A DNA stretch of 64,000 nt from contig NZ_JHVC01000021.1 of the NCBI RefSeq assembly GCF_000619945.1, positions 1 through 64,000 on the forward strand, written 5' to 3'. This document shows positions 16,419 to 25,832 of the stretch, piece by piece (position 1 is the stretch's first letter; every line of letters begins with the position of its first letter). The position numbers were made by a program, and so were the translations under genes. The DNA comes from Clostridium lundense DSM 17049. Lineage in GTDB: Bacteria; Bacillota; Clostridia; Clostridiales; Clostridiaceae. The notes beneath the pieces were generated by a model. It saw nothing but the letters and a program-made list of their open reading frames with translations, was not told the DNA's origin and searched no databases.

Positions 16419-17777
16419 ATGGTAACAACAAATATTACAAAAACCTCTAAAGAAATAAAGGAGACCTTCAAGGTATTTGGAATGCCATGGTATATTTTGA
16501 TAGGGACATCAGCAATAGTTATATTTGCAACAGCAAAAGGATTTTTACCTAACAATGTGGTGGGCGGTTTTGCATTGCTTTATACAGTAGGCATATTGTT
16601 TGGATTTTTAGGTGATAGGATTCCTATATGGAATGAGTATGTAGGGGGAGGACCAATATTAGCATTTTTAGGTGCAGCGGCATTAGTTTACTTAGAAGTA
16701 ATACCACAAAAAGGTGTAGAAACCGTAAAATTATTCATGGATACAACTGACTTCTTGGATTTATTCATTGCAGTACTTATAACAGGCTCTATATTAGCAG
16801 TTAATCGTAAATTATTAATGAAAGCATTTTTAGGGTATATTCCAGCAATATTTGGTGGTATTTTAGCGGCCTTTGTATTTGGAATTGTAGGAGGAGTAGT
16901 ATTTGGTATACCTGCTAGTGAAATTTCCACAAAATATGTTTTACCTATAATGGGTGGAGGTACTGGAGCGGGAGCTATACCTATGAGCGAAATATATTCC
17001 AGTGTAACAGGGGGAGATCCAGCGGCATGGTTATCTTTTGCATTATCAATATTAACTATAGCCAATATAATAGCTATAATTTCAGCTTCTATATTAAGCA
17101 AATTTGGAGAAACAAAATCAGGTAAAAAGTTTAATGGACATGGTAAATTAATTAAAACAGCAGATGATATTTCTAAATTAGAGGAAAAAGTAGAAATTAA
17201 AGTTACTGCAAGAGAAGTGGCAGTAGGATTAATACTGGCTTGCTCATTTTATGTATTAGGAAACATATTTTCAAAGATTATAAAAATACCTGAGTTCACT
17301 TTGTTTGGAACTGATGTAAAAATAGATATACACAGATTTGCATGGATGGTTATATTTGTTGCAATTGCCAATGCTGCAAACATAATACCTGTAGAATTAA
17401 AAGAAGGTGCTAAAAAGTTACAGGGGTTCTTTTCAAAGCAATTTACTATAGTAGTAATGGTTGGAGTTGGAATAGCATTAACGGATCTTGGAGAATTAAT
17501 AGCTGCATTTACCATTGGAAATGTTGTTATAGCTGCACTTATAGTTTTAGGAGCTATACTAGGTTCAGGAGTTGTTGGATGGCTTGTAGGATTTTATCCA
17601 ATTGAAACAGCTATAACCGCGGGACTTTGCATGGCTAATCGTGGAGGATCTGGAGATATAGCTGTTTTGACAGCAGCAAAACGTATGGAATTAATGTCAT
17701 TTGCACAAATATCATCTCGTCTTGGCGGTGGATTAATGCTTATCATTGCAAGTATACTATTCGGTGTATTTTTCTGA
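16419..17777 (+). CDS. 2-hydroxycarboxylate transporter family (Na+/citrate-malate type symporter)
   Basis: 452 residues with about eleven hydrophobic segments. Both re-entrant-loop signatures of the 2HCT family are present: GGGTGAGAIPMSEIY near residue 185 and NRGGSGDIAVLTAAKRMELM near residue 406, followed by AQISSRLGGG, whose Arg binds substrate carboxylates in CitS. The chosen ATG at 16419 has the ribosome site GGGGGAGGA; an in-frame TTG at 16380 has none. It is downstream of citDEF and most likely imports citrate with Na+, but malate is not excluded. Confidence 0.93.
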   Translation: MVTTNITKTSKEIKETFKVFGMPWYILIGTSAIVIFATAKGFLPNNVVGGFALLYTVGILFGFLGDRIPIWNEYVGGGPILAFLGAAALVYLEVIPQKGVETVKLFMDTTDFLDLFIAVLITGSILAVNRKLLMKAFLGYIPAIFGGILAAFVFGIVGGVVFGIPASEISTKYVLPIMGGGTGAGAIPMSEIYSSVTGGDPAAWLSFALSILTIANIIAIISASILSKFGETKSGKKFNGHGKLIKTADDISKLEEKVEIKVTAREVAVGLILACSFYVLGNIFSKIIKIPEFTLFGTDVKIDIHRFAWMVIFVAIANAANIIPVELKEGAKKLQGFFSKQFTIVVMVGVGIALTDLGELIAAFTIGNVVIAALIVLGAILGSGVVGWLVGFYPIETAITAGLCMANRGGSGDIAVLTAAKRMELMSFAQISSRLGGGLMLIIASILFGVFF

Positions 17778-17856
17778 ATAATCAAAAGAGTGTTGATTTT
17801 TTCGCGCTGTTTAAAAAAACAATAAATGATTTCAGATAATAATGAGAGGTGTTGAA

Positions 17857-18030
17857 ATGGGGAAAGGCAATATAAAAAAGTTGGCTAGAGAAGTAAGACA
17901 AGAGGGGCTATTTAGTGAGGCTTTTGAAAGTTATAAAAGAAAAAAAGTATATAAGATTAAAAGTGTAAAAGACGAGATATTGATAATAATGTATTTTCTT
18001 TTAGCACTTATAGTTGTTGCTTTACTTTAG
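17857..18030 (+). CDS. Small basic protein with one C-terminal membrane segment
   Basis: 57 residues from the ATG at 17857, which has GAGAGGTG 8 nt upstream; an earlier in-frame ATG at 17842 would overlap that ribosome site. The first ~37 residues are rich in Lys/Arg and Glu, and the last ~18 are a membrane helix (EILIIMYFLLALIVVALL). It follows the transporter by 79 bp without a clear terminator between, so it may be the last gene of the cit operon. I do not recognise the family. A role as small subunit or stabiliser of the transporter is speculation. Confidence 0.6.
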   Translation: MGKGNIKKLAREVRQEGLFSEAFESYKRKKVYKIKSVKDEILIIMYFLLALIVVALL

Positions 18031-18130
18031 AAACATTTAATAGGTTAGTATTGTATTTATATGAAGTAATATTTCTTTTGTTAAATCTATCTATAAGCTT
18101 TTTAGTTTTATATAGTTGTGTAAAGAATGG

Positions 18131-18159
18131 GGCTATTGGATATTTTCCAGTAGCCTTTT
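18131..18159 (+). terminator. Terminator at the end of the cit block
   Basis: GGCTATTGGA pairs with TCCAGTAGCC (one mismatch) around TATTT and is followed by TTTTG. It separates the small membrane protein gene from the promoter at 18176. Confidence 0.8.
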
Positions 18160-18175
18160 GTATTTGCATATTGTA

Positions 18176-18204
18176 TTGAACAAATTTAAATTATAGTGTA
18201 GAAT
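18176..18204 (+). promoter_or_regulatory. Sigma-A promoter of the propeller/transglutaminase gene
   Basis: TTGAAC (18176-18181), 17-bp spacer, TAGAAT (18199-18204), about 50 bp before the start codon. Nearly the same 29-bp sequence occurs at 12633-12661. Confidence 0.7.
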
Positions 18205-18253
18205 AAAAAAATATGTAGTCGTATTTTGATATATTTGGGAATGGAGGAAATGT

Positions 18254-20323
18254 ATGAAGAGATCGGGATGGATTTTATTTGCATTAATTTTTTTATTTAC
18301 AATTGCATTTAGTACTAATTTAACCCATGCTGCTTCAAATAATGGCATTTATGAGTATGTTTTTGTTAAAGATATTACTTATGGAAATGGTAAATATGTC
18401 ATTGTTGGAGATAAGGGGTTACTTCAAACTTCTACCGATAGGCTAAATTGGAAGAATATAAATAGCAATACCCAGGAGACTATTTATAAAATTACATTTG
18501 CTAATGGTAAGTTCATTGCTGTAGGTGGAAAGGGAATATTACTAACATCAGAAGATGGTAAAAACTGGACAAAGAGTTCAATAAATAATAAAATTGATTT
18601 TTTATCAATTAGTTATTATAAAGGTAAATATATAGCTATAGGAAGTACACATACTATATATGTTTCAGAGGATTTAAAGTCATGGCAAAAAGTTAGAACG
18701 GATATTGATTACAGTAATTTTGTGGGCCAAACTATATATAAGATAGCACAAAGTGATAAAAAAATTGTAATAGTAGATGGAGGTACTATAGTAACCTCTG
18801 TAGATGGAGTAAACTTCAGTAGTACTGATTGTGATTATAAATCATTATCGGATACATATGGTACACCAGTAGAGGTAGCATATGTTAAGGATAGATTCAT
18901 TATAAATACGCTATGGGGAAAAATACTAACATCTAAGGATGGAATAGTGTGGAAAGAATTTGATGAACAAGATGAAAAAGAGTTAGAAGCTAAAACTTGT
19001 AAAGAATTTTATTCACAAACTAAGGTAATCATCCATAAAGATATTTGTGTTCATATATGGCAAAAGCTAAGTGGTGAAAATAAGCTTAAATTTTATAATT
19101 ACATAAATGGAAAAATATTTGATCTTACTAAGCCGGAAACAATTTCTATTTCTGATCCTTATTTTGAGGAATATATGAAATGGGAAGATGTAAAATTAAA
19201 TATATCTAACAACAATGATGTTGAAGAAAAGAATGAAACAGGAAAAGAAGATAATGAAAATTTAGATGCTAAAGACTTTAAAGACATGAATACAAAAGAG
19301 AAAGATAAAGTTTTTTATGTTGAATTTACCCAAGATGTGGATTTAAATAACTGTAAGAATTATGTAGTTATTGCAAAGGATCCCCTTGGAAAATCTCCTG
19401 TTGAAGGGGTAAACATTACTATAGGAACTAAAAACAATATAATTGATATTCATCCTCCAAAGGATGGTTTTGCAGAAGGAAGTTATTATGTTGTTGTAAA
19501 GTCTGGACTTAACTCTACTAAAAAACAAAAAATAAAAAGAATGTGCAGAATGAAATTTGTTGTAGAAAAAGATTCTCAAGAAGAAAATACTATGTATAAT
19601 GCTATAAAAAATTCATTACTTGCAGTAGATGCAAAGGTTAATATTAAAAATTGTGTAGATTTTGATTACGAAAAGGTACCACAAACTATAAATAAAGTGG
19701 TTAATGAAAATCCTTTAATATTATATTATAGCGGTGCATGGACGGATGCAGATGGTAATATAGATTGGGAATATTTTAAGGATAGAAAAGCATACATGGA
19801 TGATATGGATAAATTAAGAAAAAAGACAAATGAGATAATAAAAGAGTTAATTAAACCTGAAATGGATGAGTATGAAAAAGAAAAGGCTATGCATGATTAT
19901 ATTGTAACTCATTGCCGTTATGACCGTGAGGGAGGATGTGCAAACACTTCAATAACTGCAGCAGAAAGCCATTCGGCCTATGGTGTTTTAGTAAATGGAT
20001 TAGGTACATGTGATGGTTATGCTGAAGCTATGCAGTATGTTATGAATCAACTTTCAATAGAGTGCGGAAAGATTACATCAACTAAAGACGGACTAAACTA
20101 TGACTGGAATATAATAAAAATTAATGGAAGATGGTATCACTTAGACGTTACAGCTGATGATGTATTTGATAATGATAATAGTAAAATATGGCATGGTTAC
20201 TTTAATGTTACAGATGAAAAAATGAGAGAGAAATATAAATATGGAAATGATTATCCACCTTGTAATTCTAAAGAGGATAATTATTATTATAGAGAAGATT
20301 GTTATGAAACAGACATTTATTAA
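18254..20323 (+). CDS. Secreted protein: beta-propeller-like repeats plus C-terminal transglutaminase-like domain
   Basis: 689 residues with a signal peptide (MKRSGWILFALIFLFTIAFS, cleavage near THAAS). Residues ~30-260 contain repeats of the form NGKFIAVGGKGILLTSEDGKNW, as in BNR/photosynthesis-stability-type propellers. A charged linker (~320-350) follows, then a domain with a Bacterial-Ig-like look (~355-430). The last ~200 residues are a transglutaminase/protease core: GLGTCDGYAEAMQYV (nucleophile Cys), then GRWYHLDVTADD giving His and Asp. Such domains act as cysteine proteases or cross-linkers at the cell surface. Ribosome site GGAGG precedes the ATG, and it has its own promoter. Substrate unknown. 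Confidence 0.85.
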   Translation: MKRSGWILFALIFLFTIAFSTNLTHAASNNGIYEYVFVKDITYGNGKYVIVGDKGLLQTSTDRLNWKNINSNTQETIYKITFANGKFIAVGGKGILLTSEDGKNWTKSSINNKIDFLSISYYKGKYIAIGSTHTIYVSEDLKSWQKVRTDIDYSNFVGQTIYKIAQSDKKIVIVDGGTIVTSVDGVNFSSTDCDYKSLSDTYGTPVEVAYVKDRFIINTLWGKILTSKDGIVWKEFDEQDEKELEAKTCKEFYSQTKVIIHKDICVHIWQKLSGENKLKFYNYINGKIFDLTKPETISISDPYFEEYMKWEDVKLNISNNNDVEEKNETGKEDNENLDAKDFKDMNTKEKDKVFYVEFTQDVDLNNCKNYVVIAKDPLGKSPVEGVNITIGTKNNIIDIHPPKDGFAEGSYYVVVKSGLNSTKKQKIKRMCRMKFVVEKDSQEENTMYNAIKNSLLAVDAKVNIKNCVDFDYEKVPQTINKVVNENPLILYYSGAWTDADGNIDWEYFKDRKAYMDDMDKLRKKTNEIIKELIKPEMDEYEKEKAMHDYIVTHCRYDREGGCANTSITAAESHSAYGVLVNGLGTCDGYAEAMQYVMNQLSIECGKITSTKDGLNYDWNIIKINGRWYHLDVTADDVFDNDNSKIWHGYFNVTDEKMREKYKYGNDYPPCNSKEDNYYYREDCYETDIY

Positions 20324-20352
20324 ATGGATGAAGCATTAGAATATATAATAAA

Positions 20353-20392
20353 TGATAATTGGCAATGTAAAATTGCCAGTTGTCATTTTTTG
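20353..20392 (+). terminator. Terminator after the transglutaminase-like gene
   Basis: TGATAATTGGCAA pairs with TTGCCAGTTGTCA and is followed by TTTTTTG. A related hairpin follows the next gene at 22584-22622. Confidence 0.85.
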
Positions 20393-20425
20393 TTCTGTAG
20401 GCAATTACAAAAAAATTAAATATAT

Positions 20426-20455
20426 GCATAAATTTTCAACATGGAAATTTTATGC
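20426..20455. repeat. Near-palindrome upstream of the first chemoreceptor gene
   Basis: GCATAAATTTTC and GGAAATTTTATGC are imperfect inverted repeats around AACAT, 40 bp before the start codon. It could be an operator or an mRNA leader hairpin. Confidence 0.4.
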
Positions 20456-20495
20456 TATAGTGCTGAAAAGTAAAAATAAAGAAAGGATGTTGTAA

Positions 20496-22505
20496 ATGCA
20501 AAATAAGGTGAAAACAAAAAACAAATTTTTTAGTATAAAACTTAAATTAACTTTGGTATTAGTTAGTTTATGCTTAGCTTGTATAGCTATAATGTCTATA
20601 ATATCATATAATCAAGCTAATAAAATATTATCAAACAATTTAAGAGTAAGTACTGAGCAAAATCTTACAGAAATAAATAGAGGGATAAGTAACTATTTTA
20701 ACACTATGGAAAGTTATTTAAATATATTGTCTGACCACACAGATATTAGGGATCTTAATGAACATCCGGAGTATACTCCCTTTACTCTAGAAGCGCTAAG
20801 GAATTTTAAAAATAGTAATAAAGATATAATGGTAATGTGTTTTGTGCAGGCTAATAAAAAAATAAATGTATATCCTGCTCGTACATTTCCAAGTAGTTAT
20901 GATCCAACTACAAGGGATTGGTATAAAAATAGTGTAAATGCTAAAGGAAAAATAGTTTATACAAATCCCTATAAGGATGCTAGTAATGGAAAGCTAGTTG
21001 TGTCTATATCGAAAGCTGTAGAAAAGAATGGACAGGTAGTAGGAGTTCTTTCTATAGATGTTAAATTAGAATCTTTAGTTGATACTCTTTCTAATATAAA
21101 GATAGGTAAAAGTGGATACATATATATAACAGATAGCAAAGGAATAATGATTACACATCCAGATAAAACTTTGCTTGGTGGAAATAAAGCTACTACATTA
21201 GAATCCTGGTCAAAAATAAGTTCCGGTAAGGAAGGTTTTGAAAAGTATAATTATAATAATAAAATAAGATATGCAAGTTATATAACCAATGAAAAAAATA
21301 ACTGGAAGCTTGTTGCATCTCTTGAAGAGTCAGAGCTATTAAAAGATACAAGTGTTATAAAAAAAGCCGCACTTGTTATGAGTTTAATATTAGGAGTAAT
21401 AGTGATAATTATTTCTTTAACTATAAGTAATAAAACCAGCAAGCTAGTGAAAAAATTAGAAGAAGAATTTAGCAAAGCTGCTAATGGAGATCTACGTGCT
21501 AAAGTTAACTTTAATACTAATGATGAATTTGAAGATTTGGGAAATCATTTTAATAAGATGATAGAAAATATTAGTGGTTTAGTAAGCAATGTTAAAAGTT
21601 CATCTGATACGATTGTTAGTAGTTCAGATTCTATAAGTAAAATGGCACAAGAAACCAATGTGGCTATAAATGAAGTTGCTTTTACTATTGATCAAGTTGC
21701 TCAAGGTTCATCAGCCCAAGCTGAGGATATCTCTGGTAGCGCTAGTATAGTTAATGAGTTAGCTGGTGAAATTGATAACATTGAAAAATTAACAATTGAT
21801 ATGATAGAAAAGTCTAATCAGTCTAATGAGTTTGGAAAAGAAGGGCTAAAAGTTGTCAGTGATCTTACTAAAAGGACAGATGAAAACAATTTAGCAGTAT
21901 CACAAGTTGCAGAAGTAGTAGATAATATGAATGAAGCTACTGGGGAAATAGGACTTATAACAGATACAATAAATCAAATAGCAGAGCAAACTAATTTGCT
22001 TGCATTGAATGCAGCTATAGAAGCAGCAAGAGCAGGGGAAGCAGGAAAAGGATTTTCTGTGGTAGCAGAGGAAATTAGAAAGCTTGCGGAGCAATCTACA
22101 GATGCAACAAAGAGAATACAAAATTTAATTAATAACATAAAAGAAAAATCAAATTTAGCAGTTAAATCTATTGAAGATACTAAAGATATTGTGAAACTTC
22201 AAAATGAAGCAGTAACCGAAACTGAGGACATATTTAATAAAATATTAGATTCTATAAAGGAAACATTAGGTAAAATAAATTTAGTACAAAGTTCCATAAT
22301 TGAGACAAATAAAAACAAAAATGAGATAGTTAACAAAATGCAAAACATATCAGCAGTATCTGAGGAAGCTTCAGCAAGTACCGAGGAAGTTTCTGCAACT
22401 ACAGAAGAGGTAACTGCAACAATGAATGAATTTAATAATTCAGCTTTAAAGCTTAAAAATATATGCAGCGAATTAGAAATACAGATTAATAAATTTAAAT
22501 TATAG
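20496..22505 (+). CDS. Methyl-accepting chemotaxis protein with dCache sensor domain (tandem copy 1)
   Basis: 669 residues. Membrane helix 1 is at ~12-34. An extracellular double-Cache domain follows to ~290, with [21 protein letters not shown] and the [15 protein letters not shown] block typical of dCache_1. Helix 2 is at ~290-312 and a HAMP-like stretch at ~315-365. The cytoplasmic signalling coiled coil contains the conserved hairpin tip [26 protein letters not shown]. dCache_1 domains of this class often bind amino acids or other small organics, but the ligand is not predictable. Ribosome site AAAGGA. It is followed at 22876 by a close paralogue. No CheW-binding pentapeptide is seen at the C-terminus. 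Confidence 0.95.
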   Translation: MQNKVKTKNKFFSIKLKLTLVLVSLCLACIAIMSIISYNQANKILSNNLRVSTEQNLTEINRGISNYFNTMESYLNILSDHTDIRDLNEHPEYTPFTLEALRNFKNSNKDIMVMCFVQANKKINVYPARTFPSSYDPTTRDWYKNSVNAKGKIVYTNPYKDASNGKLVVSISKAVEKNGQVVGVLSIDVKLESLVDTLSNIKIGKSGYIYITDSKGIMITHPDKTLLGGNKATTLESWSKISSGKEGFEKYNYNNKIRYASYITNEKNNWKLVASLEESELLKDTSVIKKAALVMSLILGVIVIIISLTISNKTSKLVKKLEEEFSKAANGDLRAKVNFNTNDEFEDLGNHFNKMIENISGLVSNVKSSSDTIVSSSDSISKMAQETNVAINEVAFTIDQVAQGSSAQAEDISGSASIVNELAGEIDNIEKLTIDMIEKSNQSNEFGKEGLKVVSDLTKRTDENNLAVSQVAEVVDNMNEATGEIGLITDTINQIAEQTNLLALNAAIEAARAGEAGKGFSVVAEEIRKLAEQSTDATKRIQNLINNIKEKSNLAVKSIEDTKDIVKLQNEAVTETEDIFNKILDSIKETLGKINLVQSSIIETNKNKNEIVNKMQNISAVSEEASASTEEVSATTEEVTATMNEFNNSALKLKNICSELEIQINKFKL

Positions 22506-22583
22506 TATAGTACAAAAATGCATATGATGAAATTTATATATATTGAATAAATAAAGATATTACACAGATAGAAGATATAGCAA

Positions 22584-22622
22584 ATGATAATTGGTGATAT
22601 AAAATTACCAGTTATCATTTTT
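22584..22622 (+). terminator. Terminator of the first chemoreceptor gene
   Basis: ATGATAATTGGT pairs with ACCAGTTATCAT, followed by TTTTATTTT. Similar in sequence to the hairpin at 20353-20392. Confidence 0.8.
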
Positions 22623-22875
22623 ATTTTATAAATGATTGTAAAAAGTAAACATATATAAGTTTGATATGCACAAGTTCAATGATTTATTTAATAAAACACC
22701 TAATCATTCAGGAATAAATAGTAATTAAAAGACATTGTAAACTTCTTATACTGTATAATGCAAAATATGAATTTTAATATTTATTTTAATTTTTTATACA
22801 AAATGGTAAAAAAATAGGAAAAATAAACGATATTTATAGTGAAAAAAAGTAAAAAATGAAGAAAGGGTGTTAAAT
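22623..22875. other. AT-rich spacer between the chemoreceptor genes
   Basis: About 250 bp with no open frame of note. It must hold the promoter of the second chemoreceptor gene, but no single -35/-10 pair stands out. Confidence 0.4.
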
Positions 22876-24885
22876 ATGGGAAACAAAAGAAAATCCAAAA
22901 ATAAGTTTTGGAGTATAAAGTTTAAATTGTCGTTAGTATTAGTTAGTGTATGTTTAATATGTATAAGTATAATGTCTGTAATATCATATATTCAAGCTAA
23001 TAAAATATTATCAAACAATTTAACAGTAAGTACTGAGCAAAACTTAAAAGAAGTAAACAGAGGAGTAAGCAATTATTTTGGGACCATGGAAAGTTATTTA
23101 AATATACTTTCAGAGAGTACAGATGTTAAGAATCTTGATGAACATTCAGAGTATGAACCTTTTACTTTAGAAGCATTAAAGAATTTCAAAAATAGTAATA
23201 AGGATATAATGGCAATGTGTTTTGTACAAGTTAACAAAAAAGCAACTAGATATCCAGCACGTACATTTGGAAGTGACTATGACCCAACTACAAGAGATTG
23301 GTATAAAAATAGTGTAAAAAATAAAGGAAAAGTAGTTTACACAGACCCTTATAAGGATGCTAGTAATGGAAAGATAGTTGTATCTTTATCAAAGGCTGTG
23401 GAAAAGAATGGACAGATAGTAGGGGTTCTCTCCATAGATGTTGATCTGGAAAATTTAGTTGACACACTTTCCAATATAAAGGTAGGTAAAAATGGATACA
23501 TATATATAACAGATAGTAAAGGAATAATGATTGCACATCGAGATAAAACTTTACTTGGAAAAGATGAAGCAACCAAATTAGAATGTTGGTCAAAAATAAA
23601 TTCAGGTAAAGAAGGTTTTGAAAAGTATAAATATAATAATGAAGTAAAATATGCAAGTTATATAACAAATGAAAAAAGTAACTGGAAACTTATTGCCTCC
23701 CTTGAAGAGTCAGAGTTATTAGAAGATACCAGTGTTATAAAAAAAGCTGCACTTATTATGGTTTTAGTATTAGGGGCAATAGTTATATTTATTTCTTTAA
23801 TTATAAGTAATAGAATAGGTAAGTTAGTACAAAAATTAGAAGAAGAATTTAGCAAGGCTGCTAATGGAGATCTACGTGCTAAAGTTAACTTTAATACTAA
23901 TGATGAATTTGAACATTTGGGAAACCATTTTAATAAGATGATAGAAAATATTAGTGATTTAGTAAGCAATGTTAAAAGTTCGTCTGATACAATTGTTAAT
24001 AGTTCAGATTCCATAAGTAAAATGTCACAAGAAACTAATGTGGCTATAAATGAAGTTGCTTTTACTATTGACCAAGTTGCTCAAGGTTCATCAGCCCAAG
24101 CTGAAGATATTTCTGGTAGCGCTAGTATAGTAAATGAGTTAGCCGGTGAAATTGACAATATTAAAAAATTAACGATTGATATGATAGAAAAGTCTAATCA
24201 GTCTAATGAGCTTGGAAAAGAAGGGCTAAAAGTTGTCCGTGATCTTACTAAAAGAACAGATGAAAACAATTTAGCAGTATCACAAGTTTCCGAAGTAGTA
24301 GATAATATGAATGAAGCTACTGGAGAAATAGGACTTATAACAGATACAATAAATCAAATAGCAGAGCAAACTAATTTGCTTGCATTGAATGCAGCTATAG
24401 AAGCAGCAAGAGCAGGGGAAGCGGGAAAAGGATTTTCTGTAGTAGCAGAGGAAATCAGACAGCTTGCGGAGCAATCAACAGATGCAACAAAGAGAATACA
24501 AAGTTTAATTAATAATATAAAAGATAAGTCAGAGTTAGCAGTTAAATCTATTGAAGATACTAAAGATATTGTGACACTTCAAAATGAAGCGGTAACCGAA
24601 ACTAAGGACATATTTAATAAAATATTAGATTCTATTAAGGAAACCTTAGGCAAAATAAATTTAGTACAAAGTTCCATAGCACATACAAACAAAAACAAAA
24701 ATGAGATAGTTAACAAAATGCAAAATATATCAGCTGTATCTGAGGAAGCTTCAGCAAGTACTGAGGAAGTCTCTGCAACTACAGAAGAGATAACTGCAAC
24801 AATGAATGAGTTTAATAATTCAGCTTCAAATCTTAAGAATATATGCAGCGAATTAGAGGAACAAATTAATAAATTTAAGTTATAG
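22876..24885 (+). CDS. Methyl-accepting chemotaxis protein with dCache sensor domain (tandem copy 2)
   Basis: 669 residues from the ATG at 22876; an upstream in-frame GTG at 22867 lies inside the probable ribosome site AAGGGTG. The same architecture as the preceding gene: helix, dCache_1 sensor with [21 protein letters not shown], helix, HAMP, and signalling domain with the identical [20 protein letters not shown] tip. The signalling domains of the two copies are nearly identical, whereas the sensor domains differ more (for example [11 protein letters not shown] against [11 protein letters not shown]), including at likely ligand-pocket positions. This suggests duplication followed by sensor divergence. 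Confidence 0.95.
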   Translation: MGNKRKSKNKFWSIKFKLSLVLVSVCLICISIMSVISYIQANKILSNNLTVSTEQNLKEVNRGVSNYFGTMESYLNILSESTDVKNLDEHSEYEPFTLEALKNFKNSNKDIMAMCFVQVNKKATRYPARTFGSDYDPTTRDWYKNSVKNKGKVVYTDPYKDASNGKIVVSLSKAVEKNGQIVGVLSIDVDLENLVDTLSNIKVGKNGYIYITDSKGIMIAHRDKTLLGKDEATKLECWSKINSGKEGFEKYKYNNEVKYASYITNEKSNWKLIASLEESELLEDTSVIKKAALIMVLVLGAIVIFISLIISNRIGKLVQKLEEEFSKAANGDLRAKVNFNTNDEFEHLGNHFNKMIENISDLVSNVKSSSDTIVNSSDSISKMSQETNVAINEVAFTIDQVAQGSSAQAEDISGSASIVNELAGEIDNIKKLTIDMIEKSNQSNELGKEGLKVVRDLTKRTDENNLAVSQVSEVVDNMNEATGEIGLITDTINQIAEQTNLLALNAAIEAARAGEAGKGFSVVAEEIRQLAEQSTDATKRIQSLINNIKDKSELAVKSIEDTKDIVTLQNEAVTETKDIFNKILDSIKETLGKINLVQSSIAHTNKNKNEIVNKMQNISAVSEEASASTEEVSATTEEITATMNEFNNSASNLKNICSELEEQINKFKL

Positions 24886-24890
24886 AATTT

Positions 24891-24957
24891 AGGGACATTT
24901 AACAACCTTTAGTCTTTAGATAAGATACATAAGATACAGATGTTGTTAAATGTCCCT
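24891..24957 (+). terminator. Perfect 16-bp inverted repeat after the second chemoreceptor gene
   Basis: AGGGACATTTAACAAC (24891-24906) and GTTGTTAAATGTCCCT (24942-24957) form a perfect stem with a 35-nt loop, followed by ATTTAATT. The loop is long for a simple terminator. Confidence 0.6.
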
Positions 24958-25039
24958 ATTTAATTAATATGGGTATAATTATGTAAAATAATAAAAGTAT
25001 GGTAAAATTACAAGTAACAAAATAAAAGGAGAAAATAAA

Positions 25040-25651
25040 ATGCATGTCAGTGGTTCATTAGCAACTGAAATTATTAGCACTATAACTAATATATTATTGT
25101 TTTCCATTATTCCAATGGTATGGTATTTATTAAAAGAAAAAACATTTAAGGGATTTATTCATTCATTAGGCATATATAAGCCGGAAAAAATAAATATTTT
25201 AAAGGTAGCCATTATTGTAACAACAGTATATTTAATAACATTAGGGGCTAATATTATAGTAATTGTAACAGAAAATAGCGGGAGAAATTCTGTAGACTTA
25301 CAGGGGTATAAAGCAGCGGAATTATTTATATACCTTTTAATATATGGTATGAAAACAGGAATAGCGGAAGAGATTTTTTTTAGGGGATTTATTGCAAAGA
25401 AATTTATAAAAAGACTTGGATTTTCAAAGGGAAATGTTATTCAAGCTATTGTGTTTGCAAGTCCTCATTTTGTTATACTAGGGTCAGCTTCCATAGCAGA
25501 TATTATTGTCCGAATTATGAATGCATTTTTGTTAGGATACGTATTTGGATATATTATGGATAGAAAATGCCAGGGGAGTATTATACCGTGTATGATTTCT
25601 CATATTATCATCAATATGATATCAAGTTTTGTATTGTCAATAATTTTATAG
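25040..25651 (+). CDS. CPBP (CAAX protease/bacteriocin-processing) family intramembrane metalloprotease
   Basis: 203 residues with about five or six membrane helices. The three conserved motifs of the Abi/CPBP family are present: EEIFFRG (EExxxR) near residue 110, FASPHFV (FxxxH) near residue 138, and SHIIINM (HxxxN/B) near residue 188. The Glu and His residues form the metal site. Members process prenylated or peptide substrates or confer bacteriocin self-immunity. Ribosome site AAAGGAG. It stands alone between terminators, so its substrate cannot be inferred. Confidence 0.88.
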   Translation: MHVSGSLATEIISTITNILLFSIIPMVWYLLKEKTFKGFIHSLGIYKPEKINILKVAIIVTTVYLITLGANIIVIVTENSGRNSVDLQGYKAAELFIYLLIYGMKTGIAEEIFFRGFIAKKFIKRLGFSKGNVIQAIVFASPHFVILGSASIADIIVRIMNAFLLGYVFGYIMDRKCQGSIIPCMISHIIINMISSFVLSIIL

Positions 25652-25832
25652 AATATTAAATGGGAGTATATTATATAAATTGAGTTCAGTTTCATCCTCC
25701 TTATTTGGAACTTTTAATAAAACAATAGATATAAAACATCTAGACTATTTACAAATAATGGAATAAAATATAAGAGTAAGTGAAAAATAATTCACCAAAG
25801 TTAATTAAAAAGAAAATGGGAGGATTAAACTT

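Noticed and set aside
22480..22510. Similarity of the chemoreceptor 3' end (AATAAATTTAAATTATAG) to the promoter spacers at 12639 and 18182
   Set aside because: Explained by AT-rich coincidence; the -35/-10 hexamers with 17-bp spacing account for the two upstream sites and no other receptor sequence is present there.
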